Assembly: GCF_002205675.1 (NCBI RefSeq)
Contig: NZ_NISK01000001.1
Coordinates: 677,054-741,053, forward strand
Reading direction: 5' to 3'
Source: Sphingopyxis bauzanensis
Lineage (GTDB): Bacteria; Pseudomonadota; Alphaproteobacteria; Sphingomonadales; Sphingomonadaceae
DNA length: 64,000 nucleotides
Shown in pieces: positions 44,494-52,734 of this stretch (positions are counted from its first letter, which is position 1; every line of letters starts with the position of its first letter). The notes under the pieces were generated by a model, which saw only the letters and a program-made list of their open reading frames with translations, did not search any database and was not told the DNA's origin. A program made the translations under genes and the position numbers.

Positions 44494-47427
44494 ATGAACA
44501 AGAATTTTCTGGCCGCTTTTCTGGCCATGGGGTGCGCTGTTGGTGCACTTTGTCCGATCGCCGCGCAGGCGCAGACCGAGCAGCGCGATTATGACATTGC
44601 GGCACAGCCGCTCGGCGACGCGCTTAGAGAATATTCGGAAGTTTCGGGGCGCCAGATCGTCTTCGCGACCGATCTGGTCAAGGGGCGGCGTTCGATCTCG
44701 CTGCGCGGACGAATGTCATCGGATAGGGCCCTTTCGCGACTACTGGCAGGATCGGGGCTACTGACAGAACTTGTCGACGGCGCGCTCGTGCTTCGCGCGG
44801 GAAACCGCGCTGCGGCCGACAAGGGGTCGACTGAAAACGGCGCGGATGGTGCGATCGTCGTGACCGGCTCGCGCATCCGGGGAGCGGGGCCGACTGGTTC
44901 GCCGGTCGTGACGATCGACCGGGAGGCGATCGAGAAGAGCGGCTACGGCACGGTTCAGCAATTGCTCCAGTCTCTGCCCCAAAACTTCGGGGGCGGTCCA
45001 ACCGAGACGACCCTCGGCGCGACAACACGCAACGGCGCCGGCAGCGATGCAACCTATGGTAGCAGCATCAACCTGCGCGGACTCGGCGCTTCGTCGACGC
45101 TCGTCCTCATCGACGGCGCCCGCCCCGCGCTAGGTGGCATCGGCGGGGTCTTTGCCGACATCTCGCTGATCCCGATGAGCGCGGTGGAGCGGATCGAGGT
45201 GCTGACCGACGGAGCCTCGGCAATCTATGGCGCCGATGCCGTTGGTGGTGTGGTCAATGTCCGGCTCCGCAACCGCTTCGAAGGCGCTGAAATTATCCTC
45301 CGTGCGGGAACCGCCGACGGAGATATGACTGAGATTCAGTTCGGCCAGCTCCTCGGCAAAAGCTGGAAGGGTGTCCATGTCACGCTGGCATATCAATTTT
45401 CGCAGCGTGGCGCCCTTGCCGCAGGCAAGCGCGATTTCGCCCGCGAGGATCTTCGTTCTTTCGGAGGTCCGGACTTCCGATCGGGATTTGCCGTGCCGGG
45501 AACGATTGCCGCAGCCAATGGGCTGGTCTTCGCAATCCCTATGGGTCAGGATGGTAGCGATCTCGATGCTACCGACTTGCTTCCCGACGTCCGCAATCTT
45601 CGCGACGCGCGCGCCGAGAGCGAGCTCCTGCCGCGCCAGCGCACGCACAGCCTCTATGCCGCCGGTGATTTTAAGATCACCGACAGTCTGACATTCCGCG
45701 CCAGCGCCCTCGCCGCCGAGCGCCGTTACCGCAAGGTCGGGATCGGCGATTTCCTGCAAGCCGCGAGCGTGCCGGTATCCAATCCCTTCTATGTCGATCC
45801 GATCGGCACCAATGAACCGGTCGAAGTCGCCTACAGTTTCGTGAACGACCTCGGACCGCAGCTCGACGTCGGACGTGTGCGCGCCATCACCGCCAACGCG
45901 GGGCTCGAACAGGCGTTGGGTGCGTGGCGCGTCCAGCTCGGCGGGGTCTATGGCCGGCAGAAGGGCAAGGCCGAGACGCTCAACGCGACAAACCGCGCAC
46001 GGCTGCGCGCCGCGCTCGCTGACACCAATCCGGCGACCGCCTTCAATATCTTCGGCGACGGCAGCGCGAACAATCCCGCAACGATCGCGAACATAAGGGG
46101 GAGCTATTCGACGCTCGATGATTTTGAGAGCTGGTCGGCGGCACTGCGCGGTGACGGGCCGCTGTTCCGCCTTCCCGGCGGCGAGGTCCGGCTGGCAATC
46201 GGCGCCGAATACCGCCGCGAGCGATATCAATATGTCACCAAGAACGACATCAGCTTTGTCGCCCCGCTAACCGAGCCTCTCGCCGGGCTCCCGGGTCCGC
46301 GCCATGTCAAATCGGCCTATGCCGAGTTGCTCGTGCCGATCTTCGGCGCGGACAATGGAATGCCGGGCTTCCGCAAACTCGAACTTTCGCTCGCCGGCCG
46401 CATCGAAGACTATAGTCAGTTCGGCCGCACGACGAATCCCAAGCTTGGCGTGCGATGGGAGCCTGCGGACGGCATCGCGCTGCGCGGCTCCTATGGCACC
46501 TCCTTCCGGGCTCCTGCATTCGACGAGCTGATCGGGCCTGCGGTTTCGCTCTATACGACGTTCCAGGCCGCCGACCCCGCCTCGCCTACCGGGACATCGA
46601 ACGTGCTCGCCCTGTTCGGCTACGCGCCGAACATCGGTCCCGAGGAAGCGACGACCTGGACCGCCGGCTTCGATCTTGCCCCACCATCGCTGCCGGGATT
46701 CAAGGCGTCGCTCACCTATTATGCCGTCGACTATAAGAACCGCATCGGCACCGCGAGCGAAGATTTCACGCGATTCCTCACCAATCGCGAAATATTTGGC
46801 GGAGTGATCATCGACAATCCGTCGCTGGAACTCCTCCAGGGCTATTTTGACGCGCCGACCTTCAGCAACCCGTTCGGGCTGGCGCCGACCGATATCGTCG
46901 CGATCCTCGACGGACGCATTCGCAACCTGTCGGCGGTCCGCCAGCGCGGACTCGACTTCGAAATCGGCTATGCGCCCGCATTCGCGGGAGGCGTCCTCGA
47001 CCTCGGCATTGCCGGCAGCCATATCTTCTCGATCGACCGGCAGCTGACCCCCGGTGCGCCCGCAACCGATGTTGTCGGCACTTATGGCAATCCGGCGAAG
47101 TGGCGACTGCGCGGGCGACTCGGCTGGTCTTCAGGCGGCTTCTCGGCCAACGCCTTCGTCAACTATATCGACGGCTACGACAATCAGGTGGTGACGCCGG
47201 TCGAACAAGTGTCGTCATGGACGACGGTCGATCTCACCATCTCGCAGCGTATCGGCGACGAAGCGGGCGAGCGTGGCCTCAACCTCGCGCTCAGCGTCAT
47301 CAATCTGTTCGATCGCGATCCGCCCTATCTGACGAATCGCAGCAATACCTCGGCTCTCGGTTACGACCCCGAGAAGGCGAACCCGCTCGGGCGCATGATC
47401 TCGCTCCAGGCGACCGTGCGATGGTAG
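44494..47427 (+). CDS. TonB-dependent outer-membrane receptor with STN signalling domain (putative lasso peptide receptor)
   Basis: 977 residues, GGGAGGATGGG ribosome site. Order: signal peptide (MNKNFLAAFLAMGCAVGALCPIAAQAQ), STN/secretin short domain (about 30-105, YDIAAQPLGDALREYSEVSGRQIVFATDL), plug (about 120-250, AIVVTGSRIRGAGPTGSPVVTIDREAIEKSGYGTVQQLLQSLPQNFGG and LRGLGASSTLVLIDGARPALGGIGG), and a barrel ending SLQATVRW. The STN domain marks it as a transducer acting through the adjacent FecR/FecI pair. Position immediately before an isopeptidase and opposite lasso biosynthesis genes points to uptake of the lasso peptide (inference from the astexin-type arrangement). Confidence 0.9.
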   Translation: MNKNFLAAFLAMGCAVGALCPIAAQAQTEQRDYDIAAQPLGDALREYSEVSGRQIVFATDLVKGRRSISLRGRMSSDRALSRLLAGSGLLTELVDGALVLRAGNRAAADKGSTENGADGAIVVTGSRIRGAGPTGSPVVTIDREAIEKSGYGTVQQLLQSLPQNFGGGPTETTLGATTRNGAGSDATYGSSINLRGLGASSTLVLIDGARPALGGIGGVFADISLIPMSAVERIEVLTDGASAIYGADAVGGVVNVRLRNRFEGAEIILRAGTADGDMTEIQFGQLLGKSWKGVHVTLAYQFSQRGALAAGKRDFAREDLRSFGGPDFRSGFAVPGTIAAANGLVFAIPMGQDGSDLDATDLLPDVRNLRDARAESELLPRQRTHSLYAAGDFKITDSLTFRASALAAERRYRKVGIGDFLQAASVPVSNPFYVDPIGTNEPVEVAYSFVNDLGPQLDVGRVRAITANAGLEQALGAWRVQLGGVYGRQKGKAETLNATNRARLRAALADTNPATAFNIFGDGSANNPATIANIRGSYSTLDDFESWSAALRGDGPLFRLPGGEVRLAIGAEYRRERYQYVTKNDISFVAPLTEPLAGLPGPRHVKSAYAELLVPIFGADNGMPGFRKLELSLAGRIEDYSQFGRTTNPKLGVRWEPADGIALRGSYGTSFRAPAFDELIGPAVSLYTTFQAADPASPTGTSNVLALFGYAPNIGPEEATTWTAGFDLAPPSLPGFKASLTYYAVDYKNRIGTASEDFTRFLTNREIFGGVIIDNPSLELLQGYFDAPTFSNPFGLAPTDIVAILDGRIRNLSAVRQRGLDFEIGYAPAFAGGVLDLGIAGSHIFSIDRQLTPGAPATDVVGTYGNPAKWRLRGRLGWSSGGFSANAFVNYIDGYDNQVVTPVEQVSSWTTVDLTISQRIGDEAGERGLNLALSVINLFDRDPPYLTNRSNTSALGYDPEKANPLGRMISLQATVRW

Positions 47428-49394
47428 CGCGCGCCGCTCTGGCAATCGCTCTGCTGGCCGCGGCATTGCCCGCGGCCAGCCAGACGAACCCGCGCGGAAT
47501 TACCGAGACTGCCGATTTCTCGGGCCTGACAGCCTCGCCCGACGGGCAATGGGTCGCTTACAGGATCGAGCGTCCGTCGGTCGCCACGAACCGCATTGAT
47601 GTCGACTGGTACGTCGTCGCCAGTGACGGCAGCTCGCCGCCGCACGCGCTCGGGCGGCTCGGCACGGCGATGTGGAACGACGTCGGCGTGGTGTTGCCGG
47701 GAGAGGCTAGGTGGACGCCGGACAGCAAAGCCCTGATCGTCCGCGCGCTCGTCGATGGCCGCATCGCGCTGTGGCACAGCGATACCGAAGGCTCGGGCTT
47801 CACGCGGCTTGTCGAGCGCGACGGAGATATCGAAAGTTTCGCCGTCGCGCCGTACGGCGCCCTTATCTTCAGCGAGGGGCCGGCGCGAGATGCGATCGCG
47901 CGCGCCGAGGAATATGAACGGGAAAGGGGCATTTTGGTCGATGGGAAGACCGACCTCGCCCAACCGCTCTTCCGCGGCGCGCTGATCAGCGGCCGCGCGG
48001 CAACCCAGCGCTTCTCGGGCAACTGGTTCGAGCGCGTGCAACTGCTGGCCGATAAGCCGCGCATGATCATCCGGCGCGATCTGCACAACGGGACGGAAAG
48101 CATCGCCTCCGCCGATGAACAGAAACTTCTCGTCGAGCCTGCCGAAGATGCGGTGCCGCCCGCCCTGGAAGCGCTCCTTGGCAGCGCCGACGCCTGTACA
48201 GCGGCGGGGGGATGCTCCGACCTCGCATGGCGACTAGTCACGCAATTGCGCCTGCCCGACGGGCGGGTCGCCATCACCTTGCGCGATAAAGCCTTCCGCC
48301 AGAAATTGCTCATCTGGTCGCGCGAAGCCGTGACGCTCGCGCCGCTTGCTATATCGAGCGGCCTCCTCTCCGGCGGCCGCGACGAGTCCAGCCCCTGTGC
48401 GGCGGCACTTACCGCACTTTACTGCGTGGAGGCCGCGGCCGATTTGCCGCCCCGGCTTGTGCGGATTGCGTTCGATGGCGCCAAGAAGATCGTCGATTTC
48501 CCTAATTCCGATCCTGACCGCGATGGGCTCCTTGCCGAGGTGATCGCATGGCAGGTGGGCGGCAGCCGTGCGTCGGGCGTATTGATCCGCCCGAAGATCC
48601 CCGGACGGCTGCCGCTCTTCGTCACCTATTATCGATGTCCGGGCTGGCTCCGCGGCGGGCTCGGCGACGAATGGCCGCTCCGTGCGCTGGCCGCTAATGG
48701 GATCGCGGCGCTCTGCATCAACACGGTGCAAGGCGGCAAATCGGCCCGCGATCGCTATGCTCTCGGCCTCGAGACGGTACGGGCCGCAATCGACGTGCTT
48801 GCGGGTCGGGGAGATATCGATCCTGCCAGGGTCGGCATGGGTGGTCTCAGCTTTGGCAGCGAAGTGACGATGTGGACTGCGCGCCACAGCGACTTGCTGA
48901 AGGCGGTGTCGATCGCCTCGGTGCAGATGGAACCTGCCTATTATTGGTTCAATGCTCGGCCCGGGCGCGAGATGTTTACCCGGAATCTGCGCGGCCATTG
49001 GAAACTTGGACCGCCGGACCAAGATGCTCGGGCATGGGGTGGGATGTCGGCAGCTCTCAACATCGACCAAATTCATGCGCCTGTGCTGATGCAGCTCCCC
49101 GAGCATGAGGCGCGACAAGCAGTCGAACTGCAGAGCAAGCTTGCGTTGGCGCGTATGGGCGAGATGCATATCTTTCCCTTCGCGCCGCACATCAAGGTCG
49201 AGCCGCGGCAGAAATGGGCCGCCTTCGAGCGCAATCTCGACTGGTTCCGCTATTGGCTGACCGGCGCGATCGATCCCGATCCCGCGAAAGCCACGCAGTA
49301 TCAACGCTGGTCGCGGCTCGGTCCGCAGCCCGGCGCAGCCTCGACCGACCGCACCCAGCGCTCCGCATCGGCTATTTCGAGCAAGCGGAAATAG
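47421..49394 (+). CDS. Lasso peptide isopeptidase-like S9 (prolyl oligopeptidase) hydrolase
   Basis: 657 residues from the ATG at 47421, which overlaps the receptor stop by 7 bp. Signal peptide MVARAALAIALLAAALPAASQ, a beta-propeller part (about 25-375, with FSGLTASPDGQWVAYRIE) and a C-terminal alpha/beta hydrolase domain. The nucleophile is Ser477 in GMGGLSFGSEV and the histidine His590 in FAPHIKVEP. Where other S9 enzymes carry the acid, this protein reads QLPEHEARQ (Glu561/563), so an Asp to Glu change is possible. AtxE2-type enzymes cut the lasso macrolactam bond to linearise the peptide after import. The last 94 bp overlap lasC. Confidence 0.87.
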   Translation: MVARAALAIALLAAALPAASQTNPRGITETADFSGLTASPDGQWVAYRIERPSVATNRIDVDWYVVASDGSSPPHALGRLGTAMWNDVGVVLPGEARWTPDSKALIVRALVDGRIALWHSDTEGSGFTRLVERDGDIESFAVAPYGALIFSEGPARDAIARAEEYERERGILVDGKTDLAQPLFRGALISGRAATQRFSGNWFERVQLLADKPRMIIRRDLHNGTESIASADEQKLLVEPAEDAVPPALEALLGSADACTAAGGCSDLAWRLVTQLRLPDGRVAITLRDKAFRQKLLIWSREAVTLAPLAISSGLLSGGRDESSPCAAALTALYCVEAAADLPPRLVRIAFDGAKKIVDFPNSDPDRDGLLAEVIAWQVGGSRASGVLIRPKIPGRLPLFVTYYRCPGWLRGGLGDEWPLRALAANGIAALCINTVQGGKSARDRYALGLETVRAAIDVLAGRGDIDPARVGMGGLSFGSEVTMWTARHSDLLKAVSIASVQMEPAYYWFNARPGREMFTRNLRGHWKLGPPDQDARAWGGMSAALNIDQIHAPVLMQLPEHEARQAVELQSKLALARMGEMHIFPFAPHIKVEPRQKWAAFERNLDWFRYWLTGAIDPDPAKATQYQRWSRLGPQPGAASTDRTQRSASAISSKRK

Positions 49395-50992
49395 TCGAAA
49401 TTTCCATCGAGATTGTCGCGCTTGAAAAAGCCATCGATCGCCACGCGATCGAGCAGCCCGCGCGCCGCTAGACGTCCGCCGAGCAGGAGTTCGCGGAGCG
49501 CCGGGCGTTGGCGCAGATAAGCTGCGATGCAGAGTGACTCGATACGGCCCTTTCCGCGTCGCCATGCAACTTCGGGCGGCAGCCTTGGTGCGAAGGCCGC
49601 GCGCGCGACGGAGCGATCGCGCCCGCCGGCAACCCAGGTCCAGCTCGGAATCGCGAGGCAAATTTCGACGACGGGTTGGGAAAGTAACGGCGCGACCACA
49701 TCGCGATCGTGCCAGCGCTCTGGGCGATCAAGAAAATCGAGGATGCGCCGGATTGCCTCTACATGATTGCGTTTCGCCTGTGATGCGCCCCGCGCGCCCT
49801 CATCCCACGGATGCGCAAAGGGACGATCGGGAACGGCGCCTTCGGCGAGGAAGGTCCGGTCCTGTTCCCACTGCCGGCGCGGGCCTTTCCGCCGCGCGCG
49901 GTAGGTGAGCCGCATGGCATCCCAAAGCGAGGCATTGGCGGCGCGGGCCACGTCGCGCATTGTACGGAAGGTCTGGCGACAATATCCGAAATGGTCCGCG
50001 GCTTCGAGGATCGGCGCTACCGAATTGTCGAAGGCAAAGACATTGTCTCCGCCGATTCCTCCGAAAATCGAAATCTCCCGGTCGCCGACCGCCCTGTCGA
50101 ACGCCCGGTCGATGCCGCCTAGAACGGCATAGGCACCGGGTCGGAAATGACGATTAGTGGGCGGGCCCACCAGGTCGATCGTGTGGTCATCGTGCTCGAT
50201 CTCAAGCAATTCGATATCGCACCGAGCAGCCACGGCGCGGGCATAAAGCCGCTCATCGCCATCGGCACCAGGCGTTGCAAAAGTGATTGCCGAGCAACGG
50301 GCCCCGGCCGCCGCGAGCGCTGCGGCGACGATCGATGAATCGAGCCCGCCTGAAAGTTCGAGAACGATATCCCCCCTGCCCAGAGTCCAGGCTGCAACAC
50401 TTGCCACCAGCTGCTGTTCCAGCGCGGACGCCACTTCGGCCATCGGCAGAGAATTGGCCCGGCCAACGTGATCCCAGGGCGACCAGATTTGTTCGACTTG
50501 AGCCCGCGCACCGTCCACTTTGAGGCGGGAGCCCGGCAGCAATTCGGTAATACCGGCGATCCCAGTCCGCTGGGTCCTCAAATTCCTGTATGCCAAGCCA
50601 TGCGCGACAAACTCCCAGTCGATTGATGCATCGAAGGGCAGTTCCTCGACCAGGGCGAGATGCGACGCGCAGATTATCCCACCTCCAAGCCGTCCCCAGT
50701 ACAGCGCGGCGCCGGTGAGCGGCGCACGCTCGGCGAACAGAATGTCGCCCAAACGCCCGAACGCGAGATAGTTGCCCCAGCCATCGCTGGACGCCAGGCA
50801 GGTTTCGCCGGCGCGCGGGAATATGTCTCCAACAATGATCGACCCGTCGGCGAGGAGCTCGGTACGGACGGCCTCGCCGACAAAGAGCGAAAGGCCAGGA
50901 AATTTCGTTACGGGCAGTAGCCTATTCCGCGTCGCGGCTTCGGCAATGGCGACGCGTGCATCGCCCAACATCGCGAGGACGCCGCGCTTCAT
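49301..50992 (-). CDS. Lasso peptide macrolactam synthetase (asparagine-synthase-like, C protein)
   Basis: ATP-dependent enzyme that adenylates the core's ring acid and closes it on Gly1. The 563-residue protein has a degenerate N-terminal glutaminase domain (about 1-180; no Cys2, so no amidotransferase activity expected) with GDILFAERAPLTGAALYWGRLGGGIICAS, and a synthase domain with the PP-loop LELSGGLDSSIVAAAL (residues 212-226) and GIGGDNVFAFDN. Its ATG overlaps the lasB stop (ATGA). The C-terminal tail overlaps the convergent isopeptidase gene by 94 bp. Confidence 0.92.
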   Translation of the reverse strand: MKRGVLAMLGDARVAIAEAATRNRLLPVTKFPGLSLFVGEAVRTELLADGSIIVGDIFPRAGETCLASSDGWGNYLAFGRLGDILFAERAPLTGAALYWGRLGGGIICASHLALVEELPFDASIDWEFVAHGLAYRNLRTQRTGIAGITELLPGSRLKVDGARAQVEQIWSPWDHVGRANSLPMAEVASALEQQLVASVAAWTLGRGDIVLELSGGLDSSIVAAALAAAGARCSAITFATPGADGDERLYARAVAARCDIELLEIEHDDHTIDLVGPPTNRHFRPGAYAVLGGIDRAFDRAVGDREISIFGGIGGDNVFAFDNSVAPILEAADHFGYCRQTFRTMRDVARAANASLWDAMRLTYRARRKGPRRQWEQDRTFLAEGAVPDRPFAHPWDEGARGASQAKRNHVEAIRRILDFLDRPERWHDRDVVAPLLSQPVVEICLAIPSWTWVAGGRDRSVARAAFAPRLPPEVAWRRGKGRIESLCIAAYLRQRPALRELLLGGRLAARGLLDRVAIDGFFKRDNLDGNFDYFRLLEIADAERWVRSVEAAPGCGPSRDQR

Positions 50993-51639
50993 CCGACCAC
51001 CAAGATGGGTGTAAAATTGCGTGCCTCCGCCGCTGTACCGGTGAGAACGGCCTCCGGTGTCTGAAGCCAGCTGTGCGCCGCGAATGGCTGCGTGCGGACA
51101 CCGAAGACAAGGGTTGCGGCATGACCGCGTTTCAGCAGCACATGGTCGAGCGCTAGCGCATCGACGAGGCAGCGTGGCGATATGGGGACGACCCAGCGGC
51201 TTGCGGCATAGCCCGCGGCGATCGCAAGCATTTCACCCTCCCGGCCAACAGAGCGGATCTTTCGCTTGGCCGTGGCCAATTCGGCAACTGTTCCGGCGAT
51301 TCGAGAGGGGCGCATCGCACGCCGAGCCCAATAGAGCGCGCGAGCCGCCACTATTCCCGCCGTCAGACTGAAACCGTCGTCGGCCGAAGACAAGTCCGGC
51401 GCCGGCACGATCGCGCTCGCCGGTTCGAGCCCGCCGACGCCATCGGAGCGGACAAGGAGGCCGGTGCGAACGAGCCGGGTCATGGCATCGCTGTCGTTGA
51501 ACTCTCCGGAGCGTAGACGCTCGAACGACGCGCGCTCTGCACCCCGGAGCGCAAAGTATCGATCGCGTGCAAGGTCGAGAAAGACAAGCTCCCCGCCCGC
51601 TTCGCAATAGCCAACCCCAGGTGCGAGCATCCAGTTCAT
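50989..51639 (-). CDS. Lasso peptide leader peptidase with fused RRE domain (B protein)
   Basis: 216 residues from the ATG at 51639. The N-terminal part (1-85) is a PqqD-like RiPP recognition element (GVGYCEAGGELVFLDLARDRYFALRGAERASFERL) that binds the leader. The C-terminal part is the transglutaminase-like protease: Cys157 in ISPRCLVDALALDHVLLKRGHAATLVFGV and His189 in FAAHSWLQ; the 32-residue spacing equals that in McjB. The third catalytic acid is less clear (Glu196 is nearest). Fused B is the usual proteobacterial form. An alternative GTG start (51666) lies inside a hairpin and is unlikely. Confidence 0.9.
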   Translation of the reverse strand: MNWMLAPGVGYCEAGGELVFLDLARDRYFALRGAERASFERLRSGEFNDSDAMTRLVRTGLLVRSDGVGGLEPASAIVPAPDLSSADDGFSLTAGIVAARALYWARRAMRPSRIAGTVAELATAKRKIRSVGREGEMLAIAAGYAASRWVVPISPRCLVDALALDHVLLKRGHAATLVFGVRTQPFAAHSWLQTPEAVLTGTAAEARNFTPILVVG

Positions 51640-51654
51640 GTTCAGCGCCCGCAA

Positions 51655-51681
51655 CGGGAGCCGCACGCAGCGCGGCTCCCG
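51655..51681 (-). promoter_or_regulatory. Stem-loop between lasA1 and lasB
   Basis: CGGGAGCCGC/GCGGCTCCCG, perfect 10-bp stem (51655-51664, 51672-51681), 7-nt loop. It starts 10 bp after the lasA1 stop and has no T-run. Likely a transcript-stabilising or partial-termination hairpin that keeps precursor mRNA above lasB/lasC mRNA (inference). It shares its stem core GGGAGCC/GGCTCCC with the lasA2-lasA1 hairpin. Confidence 0.7.
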
Positions 51682-51690
51682 CGCGCTTGC

Positions 51691-51813
51691 TCAGTCCTGC
51701 GCGAGACCGGGAACATGCATCCGGCCGCCCATTTCGAAGACGACACCCGAATCGCCGGCAGTATCGTCCGTGACATTCCCGAGTTCGACAAGATTTTCTG
51801 CTTCGCGTTCCAT
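51691..51813 (-). CDS. Lasso peptide precursor A1
   Basis: 40 codons, with an AAAGGAAGCGATC ribosome region identical in form to lasA2. Leader of 19 residues, MEREAENLVELGNVTDDTA, with the conserved Thr at -2. Predicted core of 21 residues: ring GDSGVVFE (Gly1 to Glu8 macrolactam) followed by tail MGGRMHVPGLAQD. Asp2 could not form a stable ring, so Glu8 is the only fitting acid in positions 7-9. Summed residue masses give about 2,140.0 Da for the closed peptide. 43% of leader+core positions are shared with A2, concentrated at VELG, DTAG, FE-GG and PGL-Q. Confidence 0.87.
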   Translation of the reverse strand: MEREAENLVELGNVTDDTAGDSGVVFEMGGRMHVPGLAQD

Positions 51814-51853
51814 GATCGCTTCCTTTCGGTTTGCACGACGGTTGGAGAAGGTG

Positions 51854-51881
51854 CCGGGAGCCGGCGAGAGACGGCTCCCGG
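51854..51881 (-). promoter_or_regulatory. Stem-loop between lasA2 and lasA1
   Basis: CCGGGAGCCG/CGGCTCCCGG, perfect 10-bp stem (51854-51863, 51872-51881), 8-nt loop, 9 bp past the lasA2 stop, no T-run. Nearly the same stem as the one after lasA1, suggesting that gene plus hairpin were duplicated together. Confidence 0.7.
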
Positions 51882-51890
51882 TGCCATCAA

Positions 51891-52013
51891 TCATTCCTGG
51901 CTCAGGCCGGGAATGTTCTGGAGGCCGCCCAGTTCGAAGGGCAGGCCCTTCTGGCCGGCGGTGTCGCGGCTGACGCTGCCGAGTTCGACGAGGTCGTTGG
52001 TTTCACGATCCAT
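51891..52013 (-). CDS. Lasso peptide precursor A2
   Basis: 40 codons, AAAGGAAACGATC before the ATG. Leader MDRETNDLVELGSVSRDTA (19 residues, Thr at -2), then a 21-residue core: ring GQKGLPFE (Gly1 to Glu8) and tail LGGLQNIPGLSQE. Same architecture as A1 with a different net charge (Lys3, no basic tail residue, no Met). Summed residue masses give about 2,163.1 Da for the closed peptide. First gene of the A2-A1-B-C unit. Confidence 0.87.
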   Translation of the reverse strand: MDRETNDLVELGSVSRDTAGQKGLPFELGGLQNIPGLSQE

Positions 52014-52032
52014 GATCGTTTCCTTTCAGATT

Positions 52033-52086
52033 TGCCGCGGAATTGCGGCACCGACGATCTTACGCCGCTGGAAAAGATAGAATTTA
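52033..52086 (-). promoter_or_regulatory. Leader palindrome and possible ECF-type promoter of the lasso operon
   Basis: In the 97-bp gap between gntR and lasA2. A palindrome TGCCGC-GGAATT-GCGGCA lies at 52033-52050, 20 bp before the lasA2 ATG (operator or mRNA hairpin). On the minus strand TAAAT (52086-52082) is followed 17 nt later by CGT (52064-52062), the form of PvdS/FecI-family iron-starvation-type promoters (TAAAT-N16/17-CGT). The motif is short, so chance is a real possibility. Confidence 0.35.
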
Positions 52087-52110
52087 TGTGTTTTCACGAT
52101 CCGGAGAATA

Positions 52111-52734
52111 TCATTCGATTGTTTGCGAGCGCGGCCGAAGTTCGGCGACGACCCGGCCCGCCCGCGCTACCCGCCGACGGTGAAATGCGGCGCTTTTGCT
52201 GCGAAGTTCGGCCCAGCGCTGCGCCTGATATGCCGTCTCCATTGTGGCTAATTGCTCCTCTGCACCGGGATCGGTCCGCACTTCGACCGGGCGAAAAAAC
52301 TCGCTCCGCTCGACGGAATTGACGATCGCGTAACGAAGCTCACGATTGTCGCTGAGAAGGGCGATCGCCCGGAACAACCGCGCGACTCGCGCCGGATAAT
52401 CTTCGACCTCCATCGCCACGAGCGATGTCGCTGGCTCTATAGACCGAATTGCTGGCGCGCCGAGCGCAAGCCCGACGAGCGCGCCGGTCCAGCGATAAAT
52501 GTCGCTGAGGTCGGATTCGGCGAAGATCGGTTGCCGGAATCCTTCCTGGTGCCAGCTGTCGACAATGCGTTCGCCCGACAGGCGATGGAGCGCTTCACGC
52601 ACCGGCGTCGGGCTTGCGGCAAACCGCTTGGCGAGGTGGAAGGGATCGAGGCGCGTCCCCGGCGGATAGGCACCGCCGACGATCCGCGCCTTGAGATCGA
52701 GATAGACCCGCTCCATCGTCGAGCCGGCGTTCAT
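52111..52734 (-). CDS. GntR-family transcriptional regulator
   Basis: 207 residues. N-terminal winged helix: MERVYLDLKARIVGGAYPPGTRLDPFHLAKRFAASPTPVREALHRLSGERIVDSWHQEGFRQP, the classic GntR pattern with SPTPVREAL recognition helix. The C-terminal part (75-200) is a helical, FCD-like effector domain without an obvious metal-His set. Its ATG overlaps the phyH stop (ATGA) and its stop is 97 bp before lasA2, so it is the natural candidate regulator of the precursor genes. GntR genes accompany several sphingomonad lasso clusters. Confidence 0.85.
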   Translation of the reverse strand: MNAGSTMERVYLDLKARIVGGAYPPGTRLDPFHLAKRFAASPTPVREALHRLSGERIVDSWHQEGFRQPIFAESDLSDIYRWTGALVGLALGAPAIRSIEPATSLVAMEVEDYPARVARLFRAIALLSDNRELRYAIVNSVERSEFFRPVEVRTDPGAEEQLATMETAYQAQRWAELRSKSAAFHRRRVARAGRVVAELRPRSQTIE

